From the NCBI GenBank assembly GCA_003194525.1, contig NBIV01000280.1, positions 1 to 64,000 of the forward strand: a stretch of DNA of 64,000 bases, written 5' to 3'. The position numbers were made by a program, and so were the translations under genes. Below the pieces are notes generated by a model. The model saw only the letters and a program-made list of their open reading frames with translations. It did no database searches and had not been told where the DNA came from. This DNA comes from Gracilariopsis chorda. Lineage: Eukaryota; Rhodophyta; Florideophyceae; Gracilariales; Gracilariaceae. Positions 21,081 to 30,530 of this stretch are shown here, piece after piece. Numbering within the stretch: the stretch's first letter is position 1; every line of letters begins with the position of its first letter.

Positions 21081-21294
21081 TGTAACACAGACGTACCTGT
21101 AGGGCCACGGAGCTCAGTCGAAGACAGACTACAAGCTCTGTCTCCGACGTTAGTGTCCCGTAATGTAGTGTCAGGATCTTCTAGATGTATCGACTGTAGC
21201 CATTAGACTCTATTAAAGGAGATGAAGTCTGGCGTTCTCTCCTCAGAACCAGCCAGACCTTCCATCGTGCCGCCTCTCCAGTTTCAGTGTTACA
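21081..21294 (+). repeat. 3' LTR of TRIM
   Basis: A 214-bp terminal repeat almost identical to 20146-20359. The purine tract at 21067-21080 precedes it and GCGGT follows it. Confidence 0.92.
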
Positions 21295-21722
21295 GCGGTA
21301 GTGGCGTTAGCTGTTGTAAGAGTGTAAATAGTTTTCGCACAAGTGGTGGAAGCGTTAAGTGTGGCAGTCTACCAAATGCTTAGATATTCAACTCCAATTG
21401 ATAGTAACAAGTATGTCGAGAAAATTGTTCTACGGCCAGTAGTGGAGGCCTAATCGCTGTTGCGGAAATGGAAGACGCTGCAGCAATTCCTGCCAATGTT
21501 GCAGAACTTATGCGAAAGACGTTAAGGATAATAGTAATTGCCGTTTGATGGAAGGAGCAAATGAAATGCGTCACAGTAGTTACAAAGCAAGGCTGCACCG
21601 TAGAAGAGTACTATTTTCATCGTCATGCAGGAAAGTGTACAACAGAACCGTAGTCGTCAAGAAGGCTATGAATATCGCAAAGTGAACTGTGAAGAATAGT
21701 ATTGATGCCGTCGCCGTCAAAT

Positions 21723-21892
21723 GTGAGACATGTCCCGGTTGGTACGGCTGCGGGTGAGATCACTCATTTTCATTTGGTGCATGTCACCCAACAGCGAGAC
21801 CACGTCACCAACCGTGGGTGATATGGAACCATCTTACCAAAAACTCACCGTGGCATAAAGTGAGGAAATTCGCTCACCTTAGGGGCATGGGG
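21723..21892 (-). repeat. Right terminal inverted repeat of DNA transposon
   Basis: Reverse complement of 5161-5330 with scattered mismatches; it ends in CATGGGG and is followed by ATAA. Confidence 0.9.
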
Positions 21893-24638
21893 ATAAGTAG
21901 CAATAAAGCGCAGCAACCAGAAAAGATAAGCGCCGACAATCGTGGTATGGCAAAGAGCTGTAATGTTCACTTTGAAAAATGTATTGTGTTTCGCTTTGAA
22001 TGACAGGCAATCTTGCAAATCACATAGATGGGAGCTATTGAGTGAGTGGGCTTTAATGCCTGAGCCTACTACTGCTATAGAGCGTGAGGCCGAATACAGG
22101 GGAGCTATTGGCAGGGAGAAGATCGGCTTTGAGGGGGTCATGGTGACTGGTATGAATGTCGGAGCCTACGCTTCTGATTGATCGCCACTTCTACTTCAGC
22201 GACGTCCTGTCGATTGGGCACTTCTCGGACGCAGAGAAATCTCGGCGCTAACCACACATGTCCAATTGCGTACGCGCACAAACGTGTAATAGTGTATACC
22301 CGTATCGACTAAGAAGCGCAGAGCCCATTGATGAGCGAGCTTCAGCAGAGCGGCTGTTGAACAAGACTTGATTTGTATTCCAGCTTATCTAGTTAATACG
22401 AAGGGGGTCCACTCTTCCGTAGTCGCCGCATGAAAAGAATGACCTGCGCCGAGCTCAAGCAACCCTCTTCCAGTTGGCAGTCAGACACGTGCGTGTCCGA
22501 ATGCCAACTGGAAGGGCGTCAGCGAAGCTGCATCCAGTTGCAAATTACCTCAATGGCAAAATAGCTGTGTGCCGCGCGCATTACAAACGGAGATCACTTC
22601 CCACCTCGTTGCTGCTTGCGAGTAAGGGTTACCGTCATGAAGAATTGAGCTGCCACATCTTAGCGAGAGATTTATTATAGGTGTTTCAGATGTCATTCAA
22701 AAATGGTAGGAGTTAGTGCTGGCCTTCCTTGACAGGGGAGGCTTCTTTGTGTTGAGAAGCCTTACCGCACTTTCGGAATTAGGAACACGGCCAATAAACA
22801 ACAACAACCACAAACAATCGACGCTCTTCTCTTGCCCCCAAGGCTTTACGAGGTCTCATTCATCACTGCGTAATCAAGACGTACCCTTTCGTCATACGTT
22901 TCCACTGAACAGCAAATCGTTGTCTCCATTCGAACCTTTAAGGTGTCACCGGTTCACTCATAAGTGACCACAAATCTTGATTACTTTTTATCTTTCTTCA
23001 CCCTCCCCTCGTGCACATGAGACAGTACTTTCAGTACAGAAGAGACATCAAATATCACAGAAGCCATTCGACGGTCGCAGATGTGACAAGTCTGAGATCT
23101 ATTGAGGCGGATCTAATATCCGTCGTTTAAAAGGGCACATTTGTAGAGCATAGGGATAACGTGTGAAGGGCATCGACCCTAGATTTCGTAGAATCTTTAG
23201 AAGAAACCGTTCACTTTTGACGAACTCCCGAGCATGCCCCACCAGCAACAAGCATCACTTCCGCGTACGATGGTACCAACGGTACCTCTCGCGCTTCTTA
23301 ATTCGATACACTGTGTCATCGCCCAAAAACACGCAAAGCGTATACCGCGGAAGCCGTCACCAAGTGTCCAAATATGATACAATCAAACCCTCCATCAAAC
23401 CCGTAACGAGACTGAGTGACAAGGGACACACGACTGGCCCCAAAGTATCACTCCCAAAATGAAGCAGCGCAAATCTTCTAGAAACACAGCAACGTAGAAA
23501 AGAACCCAACGTGGTGACAAACCACACGTCCACAAACGACCAACAAAACGTATGAACTGAATCCTTGTCCCACAAGACGCCAAGAAAAAAAAGGTTTTGT
23601 CACGTCGGTCTCCTAAATCCCGAACAACTCATCAACCAACCAAACACCAACCAAACACAGAAACTTTTGCAACCCCACAACCCCCCCTAAGAAAGGCCCC
23701 GACAACAAAAAGTCTAAGAACCCTGCCAGACGTAACAAGCTCAACCGCTGACCGTTAAGCCAGAAAAACGAAAGACATCAGTGCAGTATTCACGAAACTG
23801 GGGTCACGAGACCCAACGCCTAAGAATGAAGGGGCCATCTGATGTGAATCGCTTATATCATCCTCAAGTGGCACGTCACCATAAAGCAAACCTGTCATGC
23901 GCCACCAGTGCATGGCACAAGCAAAACATCACGAAAGCTGTTAAGGGTTAGCGGGCTGCTACCCTTCAACTCAACCTTTTTAACGCAGCATGCAACGTAA
24001 CGTACTGCCCTTTATGAAACTCTGTCTTTGAGGCCGCGTGTAAGCGCGACATGCGAGGCCAACGTGCACACCGTGAATCGAGTAGTAGGTTTTCGTCGTA
24101 CCTAAAGAAGATGACGCAATTCAGCTCGCACTACGCTTTGCCCATCGTATACCGTCGAACCTTTCTCGATCCCCACCCACACGGGGGTAGGCAAAGGTTC
24201 GATACCAAAATTCAAGACAGACTCTCGTGATTCGCACAGTTTTACAACAGTCATTACACTTTATTCTGAAATAGACGACTTTCTTTGGAACCAAACGTCC
24301 CATAACAACGGCGGGGCAGTTTCAATCACCCCCCCCAAAAAGCCCACCTCCCCAACCTACAATACCTAACCCAGAAACCAAAACTCCGTAAGCAGAGGCA
24401 GTCAGCAACGAACTCCCAACGTGGTCAATAGAAGATTTCATAGTATAGTAAAGAAAAGAGCCGCGTATGAAATAGTAGTAAAACGGCTCCACCAAAAACA
24501 TAACAGGAGAAACAGTAAAGAACGAAGAAAACGAACGAACAACAACAAAACAACAAGTCAACGTATTGTACAAGTATACAAAACATGTGCGGCACACAAC
24601 ATGGACCATTGGCACCAAAACAAAGCGAGAGATAGGCT
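21893..24638. other. Intergenic, no gene supported
   Basis: About 2.7 kb with only short ORFs (longest about 106 codons) and no recognisable domain. It holds a 13-bp perfect hairpin at 22467-22514, a palindromic GGTACCAACGGTACC at 23272-23286 and a 10-bp inverted repeat at 24155-24202. From about 23,580 on it is rich in A and C on the plus strand, leading into the 3' side of the PPR gene. Confidence 0.6.
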
Positions 24639-26789
24639 TCAAGCCATAACCGGCACTCTCACCGCCATGGGGAACTTACCAAGTGCTGTTCGCACCCTTT
24701 CCTCAACTCTGAACTGTGCCTTAGGGGTGAGCGACATGAAGACCTGATAAGCGGAGCGAAAACTTCCTCCATTGAAACAAGACGATGTGAGCGACACACC
24801 GACACTTTCCCAAGAGTCCACTCGTCGCTCCTTCATTTCATCGTAGATGGGGACAGCCTGCGCAGCCATAGAACTGCGGCAACAAGCGTCCACTAAAGCA
24901 GAGTACGAAACGGGATCCGGATCCACGGCTTCTCTTTTCATGAAATTGTACAGCTGCAGCGCAAGTTGACCATCTCTCGTCTTCGCACAAGCGCACGCAA
25001 ACGCATTGAATGTGACGCGGGTGGGTCGGACCCCAACCGCGATCATTTCCTCCAGCAGCGACCACGCGCGGGAAAGGTCACCCTTTCGACCCAGCGCATC
25101 AATGAGAGTGTTGTACGTCACCTCATCCGGTCGGACACCGAAGCCGCGGAGCTCCGACAGCACGGTAAAAGCGCGTTCAATGTCACCACATCTTCCACAA
25201 ACAGCAACCAAAGTGTTGAGCGTATACACATCCGGCTTGATGTTTTGACTTCGCATCTGATTCGAGAGTTCATACGCAAGGTCCAAATTCTTCGCTCGTC
25301 CGCAAGCGTCGATAAGCGCATTATACGTGACGGCACAGGGCTTGATACCGGCGGCCAGCATTTGACGGAAGACCTCAAAGGCCTTGTCAATGCGCTCTGA
25401 CTTTCCACAAGCGTCGATTAGAGAGTTATAGGTATGGCGGTCAGGGGTGTACTTGTAAGCATTAGTCATAGAGTCGAGTGCCTCAAAGGCCCTGGTCAAG
25501 TCGCGAGCGCGACCACATGCTGAAATCAAGGCGTTGAATGTAACCTTATCCGGTCGGAGACCCGACTCCAAAATTTCTCGATAGACGTCAAAAGCGCGCT
25601 CAACGAGCTTAACGCGGCCGCAAGCGTCGATGAGTGCGTTGAAAGCGAAAATGTCCGGGTGAATATTATTGGCCTTCATGCTGTTCAAGACCTGAAACGC
25701 GCGATGAGGCTGTCTAGCCTTGGAGCAAGCGTCAATCAAAGAGGCGTAGCAAACGCGGTTAGGCTTAATGTTATTGTTCTCCAGGCGGTGGAAAACTTCA
25801 AAGGCACGATCGACATCTCTGGTCTTCGCGCAGGCGTCAATAAGAGTACCGTATGAAATGACGTCCGGGTTGCGACCAGTAGTTTCCATCTCGTGCATAA
25901 GACGGAAAGCGTCGGCGGTACGACCGCGCTTGACGTAGACCTTCATAAGAGCGTTGTAAGCGACAACATTGGGTACAACGCCGTTACTAAGCATTTCACG
26001 CAAGGTAGCTTCAGCCTTCCGCAGATTTCCGACGCGACCAAACGCCTCGATCAAAGCGGAGTACGAAAAGGCGTTTGGCTTTACGCCCTGCGCGCGCATG
26101 TTAAGCATACAAGTCTCAGCATTTGCGACTCGGCCAGTCTTTCCGTATGCGCAAATCATAATAGAGTAGGATGCAACATCCGGGGTGAGAGAGTTTCGAC
26201 CAAACTCGGCGAAAAGCAGCTCTGCATCGGGCAGCCTGTTAGCCTTGACGAAAGCATCGAGCAAAGAATTATAATGACGGGTGTGAAAGACGGCCGTTCC
26301 AAAGTTCTCAAACAGGATGTCACGAGCGCGGTCAAGCTTACGTCTTCTGAGACTGTTCTCGAGCAGACGGACAAGGTCGGGATCGGAGCTTTTTGCAGGG
26401 GGCGTGTGCTGGGCGGAGTTGACGTGGGTGCGAAGCGGGGTGGGCGCTGAGGGCGGGATAAGTGTGGAGAGGGGCGGAGCAGAGTGAGCTGCGGAGGGCG
26501 GCTCGACGGTGGGACAAAGCACAGCTTCGGCGGGAGGGACGGGACGGTGGGGGTCGCGACGACGGCGCTTCGGGTCGTCTGCTGTCCATACACCCGTGTT
26601 CGCCCAGATGGACTGGACGGGGTGAAGGGAAACGGGAGCACCCCAAGCGGCGGCGACGGCGCGGTCAAGCGCGCGAGCGGCGGTGGCGTAAGGGGCGCGA
26701 GGCGGTGGTTGCGATGCGGGTTGCGCGGCGGCGGTGTTACGCACCAGGGCGGGGGGGGGAAGAAAGGCGGGACGGGACGGCGGGAACAT
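24639..26789 (-). CDS. P-class pentatricopeptide repeat (PPR) protein
   Basis: This 716-residue protein (from ATG 26789) has a Pro/Ala-rich N-terminus of about 180 residues and then about 14 consecutive 35-residue PPR motifs, seen as recurring Y-N-A-L-I-D-A-C-G-[KR] and [IV]-[KR]-P-[ND] pairs. Such proteins bind organellar RNA, one base per repeat, in RNA maturation or translation. The arrangement of uniform 35-residue repeats without L/S types or E/DYW domains marks the P class. The frame extends upstream to 27038, but that part looks like leader sequence. The N-terminus is basic and Ser/Ala-rich, compatible with organelle import. It is divergent from TRM13, with about 400 bp between the starts. 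Confidence 0.9.
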   Translation of the reverse strand: MFPPSRPAFLPPPALVRNTAAAQPASQPPPRAPYATAARALDRAVAAAWGAPVSLHPVQSIWANTGVWTADDPKRRRRDPHRPVPPAEAVLCPTVEPPSAAHSAPPLSTLIPPSAPTPLRTHVNSAQHTPPAKSSDPDLVRLLENSLRRRKLDRARDILFENFGTAVFHTRHYNSLLDAFVKANRLPDAELLFAEFGRNSLTPDVASYSIMICAYGKTGRVANAETCMLNMRAQGVKPNAFSYSALIEAFGRVGNLRKAEATLREMLSNGVVPNVVAYNALMKVYVKRGRTADAFRLMHEMETTGRNPDVISYGTLIDACAKTRDVDRAFEVFHRLENNNIKPNRVCYASLIDACSKARQPHRAFQVLNSMKANNIHPDIFAFNALIDACGRVKLVERAFDVYREILESGLRPDKVTFNALISACGRARDLTRAFEALDSMTNAYKYTPDRHTYNSLIDACGKSERIDKAFEVFRQMLAAGIKPCAVTYNALIDACGRAKNLDLAYELSNQMRSQNIKPDVYTLNTLVAVCGRCGDIERAFTVLSELRGFGVRPDEVTYNTLIDALGRKGDLSRAWSLLEEMIAVGVRPTRVTFNAFACACAKTRDGQLALQLYNFMKREAVDPDPVSYSALVDACCRSSMAAQAVPIYDEMKERRVDSWESVGVSLTSSCFNGGSFRSAYQVFMSLTPKAQFRVEERVRTALGKFPMAVRVPVMA

Positions 26790-27192
26790 GTTTGACGTAA
26801 GGAGGAGGGCGGGGGAGGGCGGAGGAGGGAGGACGAAGACGAGGAACGATGAGGACGGAGGAGTTAAGATGAGTTGGAAGGGGTCGTCAGAGGCGATTTT
26901 GAAGAGTGTTGATGGCGCGCTGGATTCGGCAAAGACCGGCGTGCGTCGCATTGGCACCTGCCGCGCAGCGCCACTGGAAGTGGCGCGTGCGGCTGTGACA
27001 CACGTGCGCTGCAGTCGAGACGCATCGCCACTACACAAGTGCCACGCGTCCCAATCTCAATCATCACAAATGTTGTTTTTGTCGCCGACGAAAACAACAA
27101 TTGGCGTCACCGTCGCTCTCGAAACTCCCCTCCAACCCTCCCCCACCGTCCCCCACCGTCCCCCACCGTCCCCCACCGTCCCCCCCCCCACC
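26790..27192. promoter_or_regulatory. Divergent promoter region of PPR and TRM13 genes
   Basis: The 403 bp between the two start codons. A decamer CCCCACCGTC is repeated four times without gaps at 27141-27180, followed by a C run up to the TRM13 ATG. The PPR-side leader is C-rich on its own sense strand. No TATA box is evident. Confidence 0.5.
27141..27180 (+). repeat. Decamer tandem repeat in TRM13 leader
   Basis: Four exact copies of CCCCACCGTC lie 13-52 bp upstream of the ATG. A close decamer (CCCCACCGTA) is repeated three times upstream of eIF5 at 29981-30010. Confidence 0.9.
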
Positions 27193-28386
27193 ATGGCGGA
27201 CGTCGTCGACGAGTCTCCACAGTCTCCGCAGCAACGCTGTCAGTTCCGCCCGGGCGGCAAAATCTGTCCGCTACCCGTTCGACAGGGCGCGTCATTCTGC
27301 GGCGCGCACGACGCCGCCCGTCCAGAGTGCCCCGCCTGCGGAACCAGGCTGCGCGATGCCGCCGCCTTAAAGAAGCACGTCACCGCGCGATGTCCCGTCA
27401 CGCGTCGTCGTCGCGTCGCGCAACAGGCCAACTGGTACTCCGCTTCAACAAACTTACCGCCACCTTCAACAGCGAATAACATCCCTGTTGCGCGCGCCCT
27501 ACCGCTCGTGTTACACACCTTGCAGACGGCGTTGCCAGCACCCCGCAAAATGCGTGCTCCCGCTGCGCTGCCAGAGTTACGCCTTATTTCCGACGCCTGG
27601 TCCGATCAGCGCGACAGCTCAGTCAAGATGCAACCCAAACACTTCACTCAAATCGCTTCATTGTGCGCCTTGGCTCTTTCCTCCCACACCCCCTCTCAAC
27701 CGCACCAACCCGCCGTAATAGAGCTGGGCGCCGGTCGTGCCTACACAGCCATGTTCGCAGCAAACGTGCTGTCCCTACGCGACGATCCTCCGCACGTGTT
27801 GGTAACCGACCGACACACCACAAGATGGAAGGCCGACAGAACGCTTCGAGCCTGGCAATCCACCGGAAAAATCGCTTCCTTCACAAGATGCACCACCGAT
27901 TTGGCCGACCTGGACATGCGTCGTCTGCCCTTTCTACAGACATGCAACCGAGTTTACATCCTGGGCAAGCACTTGTGCGGCGACGCCTCCGACCTGGCAA
28001 TATACGGAGCCACGCGTCTGGCGCGTCACTTGCACCAACACGCGAATGATACACCTGCCGTCATCACTCTCGTGCTGGCGTGCTGCTGTCGCGCGCTGTG
28101 TACCGACCGCACCTACACATTCGACCAGTGCCTAAAGCCGCACATCTCGCCCTCTGAGTTTGCAGCAATCACCCCGTGCTGCGCCCTGGGACTGGACGAA
28201 AAGCGCCGCAACAAGCCGCACCTCGGCAACCAGTGCCGCCTTCTCATCGACTCGGCCCGAGTGCAGTGGATGAACGCGAACGGCTGGCAGGCCGCCCTCT
28301 GCACCTACACAAAGGTCAGCCCCGAGAACACCTGCATAGTCGCCACATGGAATCCCAATAAACTAACAAACGCAAATTTATCATAA
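27193..28386 (+). CDS. TRM13: tRNA 2'-O-methyltransferase TRM13
   Basis: The 397-residue protein starts at the ATG in CCACCATGG at 27193. The N-terminus has a CCCH-type zinc module (C at residues 16, 25, 37 with H40) and next to it a U11-48K-type CHHC finger (C-P-A-C-G ... H ... C), the paired arrangement specific to TRM13. The methyltransferase part follows: E-L-G-A-G-R-A as SAM-binding loop, G-K-H-L-C-G-D as the conserved TRM13 motif, and A-C-C-C-R near the active site. The family methylates the ribose of residue 4 in the acceptor stem of some tRNAs. Length is close to that of other members. It ends about 35 bp before the stop of the convergent eIF5 gene. Confidence 0.9.
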   Translation: MADVVDESPQSPQQRCQFRPGGKICPLPVRQGASFCGAHDAARPECPACGTRLRDAAALKKHVTARCPVTRRRRVAQQANWYSASTNLPPPSTANNIPVARALPLVLHTLQTALPAPRKMRAPAALPELRLISDAWSDQRDSSVKMQPKHFTQIASLCALALSSHTPSQPHQPAVIELGAGRAYTAMFAANVLSLRDDPPHVLVTDRHTTRWKADRTLRAWQSTGKIASFTRCTTDLADLDMRRLPFLQTCNRVYILGKHLCGDASDLAIYGATRLARHLHQHANDTPAVITLVLACCCRALCTDRTYTFDQCLKPHISPSEFAAITPCCALGLDEKRRNKPHLGNQCRLLIDSARVQWMNANGWQAALCTYTKVSPENTCIVATWNPNKLTNANLS

Positions 28387-28421
28387 GAACTCATAAAGAG
28401 AATGACAACAACTCAAAACGT

Positions 28422-29669
28422 TTAGCGCTCCTCCTCATCGCTCTCTTCCTCCTCGCTCTCCTCCTCTTCCGCGTCCTGCAGCCACTTCACAATCACCTCA
28501 ACTCCCTTCTTCACATCCTCCTTCAGCTCCGCCTTCTCAAACCAGCTCACAATAACCTCCTCTTCCACAACACCATCATCGTAGATCAGCTTGAGAATGT
28601 GCGGAATCGTTGGCACAACCCTGTTGTCATGCGTGCCTGCCCACTGGAAGTAGTCCAACAGCGCCTCCTGCGCCTCCACAGGCATGGGCTTGCCAAGCTG
28701 CACCAGAATCGACAAAGCGCGGTCACCGACGCTCTGCACAACAGAGGAAAGCGGCTCATCCAAAACAGCCGCCTTAACAATGCCCTGAATCGTGCCTTCC
28801 TCACCAAACAGTTTCTCCGACTTGGCAATCACCTTGCTCGCCTTCTTTCCGTCATCAATGTAAGCGCGAAGCTTGCGCACCTTGTTCCATTCATCTTCCA
28901 CCGGAGCTCGCTCCAGAATGGACGCCGCAGCGCCCAGTTCTCTCTGCCGAGCCTCCTGGGCTTCCTTGGACGTGTCCACACTCCACTGCACGTCATCGTC
29001 GTCCTCCTCTTCAGCAGCAAAGTCCGCCTCGGTGAACTCCATCTCTCCAGGCATCACCAGCGTTTCGGAAGTGTCAACCGCGGTGGCGGCCGCCTTCTTG
29101 GCCGCTCTTCTGGCCGCCTTCTTCGCGGCGCGCTCATCATCCTCATCAGCGTCGACCTGCGCCTTCTTCGCGGCCTTCGCGGCCCTGCGCGCGGCCTTGT
29201 CCTTCTTAGCGCCCACCTTTTTCTTCTTACCGTCCGGCGGGTTGTTCACAATGTAGGTGCACAGCTTGTGCGTCATGTCGCACACGCCGGTGGCTCCACA
29301 CGCGTTGCACACCTGCGTAATGAGACCGTTCTTCTTGACCTTGATGTCGGTCTCTGGCAGGTTACAACTGTTGCAGAGCACAAACATCTTGATGAACTTC
29401 TGCAAGGTGTCGGCCAGCACGGATTGACTGAAGGCGCCGTTGACAATGTACTCGCCGTCGGCGTCGTTAATCTTGGTCTGGGCGCACAGCTCGCAACCGA
29501 AGAACTTGCAGACGTAGCCGGGGGGGCGGTGCAGGGCGCGGGCGACTTCGACGCAATTGACAATGCGCGTTTTGATGCCGTTTCCGCGACCTTCGACCTT
29601 GCCGATGACGGGGGGCATTTTGTAGCGATTGAATTGGTCATCGCCGCCTCCAATGTTAACGCTTTCCAT
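28422..29669 (-). CDS. EIF5: Translation initiation factor eIF5
   Basis: The 415-residue protein starts with M-E-S-V-N-I at 29669; the 26 upstream codons in frame are low-complexity leader. The N-terminal 150 residues are the eIF5/eIF2beta-type domain that activates GTP hydrolysis by eIF2 (M-P-P-V-I-G-K-V-E-G-R-G-N-G-I-K-T), with a C4 zinc site (C-N-S-C and C-N-A-C). A highly charged Lys/Ala linker follows, then a W2/HEAT-like domain that binds eIF3 and eIF2beta, ending in a Glu-rich tail with the acidic box. Length matches eIF5 of plants and animals. The gene is convergent with TRM13, 35 bp apart. Confidence 0.95.
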   Translation of the reverse strand: MESVNIGGGDDQFNRYKMPPVIGKVEGRGNGIKTRIVNCVEVARALHRPPGYVCKFFGCELCAQTKINDADGEYIVNGAFSQSVLADTLQKFIKMFVLCNSCNLPETDIKVKKNGLITQVCNACGATGVCDMTHKLCTYIVNNPPDGKKKKVGAKKDKAARRAAKAAKKAQVDADEDDERAAKKAARRAAKKAAATAVDTSETLVMPGEMEFTEADFAAEEEDDDDVQWSVDTSKEAQEARQRELGAAASILERAPVEDEWNKVRKLRAYIDDGKKASKVIAKSEKLFGEEGTIQGIVKAAVLDEPLSSVVQSVGDRALSILVQLGKPMPVEAQEALLDYFQWAGTHDNRVVPTIPHILKLIYDDGVVEEEVIVSWFEKAELKEDVKKGVEVIVKWLQDAEEEESEEEESDEEER

Positions 29670-30530
29670 GGTGAGTGGGGGGAGGTGAGATTGTGTGAAA
29701 TGTGACGAGTGGGGGTGGGGGGATGATGCGTTGGTGAGAGAGTTCACGGGGGGGAAGGGTGCGAAGCGTTATCCAGCGTGGATAGGGGGCCGAGATTGTA
29801 GACGTTTAGAGGCGCCAGGTGGGAGACTTCTAGGAAGCAACATACACAAAAGGCTCGTCGTCTTGAAAGTGTTAACGCCGGAGCGGGCGAGTTGGTTAGA
29901 GGGATGAATAGCGACGGCGGGGGGTAAGCGTCGCGGTCGCAAGCGCGTTGCGGAGTAGGATAGCTCGAACAGTTTGAAACGGTGGGGTACGGTGGGGTAC
30001 GGTGGGGTACGTTGGGAAAGTAGTCGGTGGGGACGGTGGTCGGAGGGAGGGACGACGTAGGGACTGGAGGGGAGGGAGGGCGGCGCAATAAATAGAAGTA
30101 AAATGGGCAGCAACGAGCGGCGTGTAAGGCGCAGTTCAAGTAACCGCGACGGAGACCAAGGTCGCAGCGATTGGCCAATGAGCGCGCGGCGTTCGCGTGT
30201 GAGTTATCGCTGGCTGCGGCTACCGCGCGAGGCCGGCTCAGACATTCGCCTCGCGAACCGCTTGCGGCGCTGGCTGGCGGCGCGCTTTTGCCCCCCAGCA
30301 CCTACAGCGTTCCACGGCGCCACCTGTGCGCGCTGTGTTGCAATAACATGTACAACCTTCATCAGAACCTTTTAAAAGTCAGCATCAACACGACAAACGC
30401 ATCAACAAAATCGCCTCCTCCTCTTCCTCCTCCTCCAACCCATTTGCCGCCACCTCTAACAGCTACACCACCACCAAACGAGCCAAACCTTGCCTTACCA
30501 TAACATACAAAAAGGAAAACAGTCAAAACT
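29670..30530. promoter_or_regulatory. Region between GET3 stop and eIF5 start
   Basis: No gene is supported. It contains three copies of GGTGGGGTAC at 29981-30010 (on the eIF5 sense strand GTACCCCACC), about 310 bp upstream of eIF5, and purine-rich sequence on the plus strand, which means C/T-rich leader on the sense strand. It also holds the 3' flank of the GET3-like gene. Confidence 0.5.

Larger units (their letters stand above)
20146..21294 (+). mobile_element. TRIM-like miniature LTR retrotransposon
   Basis: Two 214-bp direct repeats (20146-20359 and 21081-21294) begin TGTAACAC and end GTGTTACA, and differ at only about two positions. The element is flanked by a perfect 5-bp duplication GCGGT. 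Two bases after the first repeat is TGGTAGCAT, a primer site of initiator-Met type. A purine tract AAAAAGAGGGTGAG ends directly before the second repeat. The internal 721 bp encode no gag or pol. These features define a terminal-repeat retrotransposon in miniature, mobilised in trans. Its near-identical LTRs make it the youngest insertion in the nest. Confidence 0.9.
5161..21892 (+). mobile_element. PiggyBac-like DNA transposon carrying three nested insertions
   Basis: Terminal inverted repeats of 170 bp (5161-5330 and 21723-21892) begin CCCCATGCCCCTA and are flanked on both sides by ATAA, a 4-bp duplication. Ends starting CCC and a 4-bp target site are typical of piggyBac, whose usual site is TTAA. 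Inside are pieces of a transposase. Removing the gypsy element (5914-17390), the solo LTR (18008-18804), the TRIM (20146-21294) and their duplications leaves about 3.3 kb, a normal size for such an element. It is dead: the transposase is interrupted and frameshifted. Confidence 0.75.

Noticed and set aside
24155-24202. 10-bp inverted repeat TCGAACCTTT / AAAGGTTCGA as a tRNA T-arm or terminator
   Set aside because: No surrounding cloverleaf and no evidence of a transcript end; only a short inverted repeat.
28599-29705. 368-codon ORF on the plus strand
   Set aside because: It lies exactly opposite to eIF5, whose motifs are clear; the long frame is a shadow caused by codon bias.
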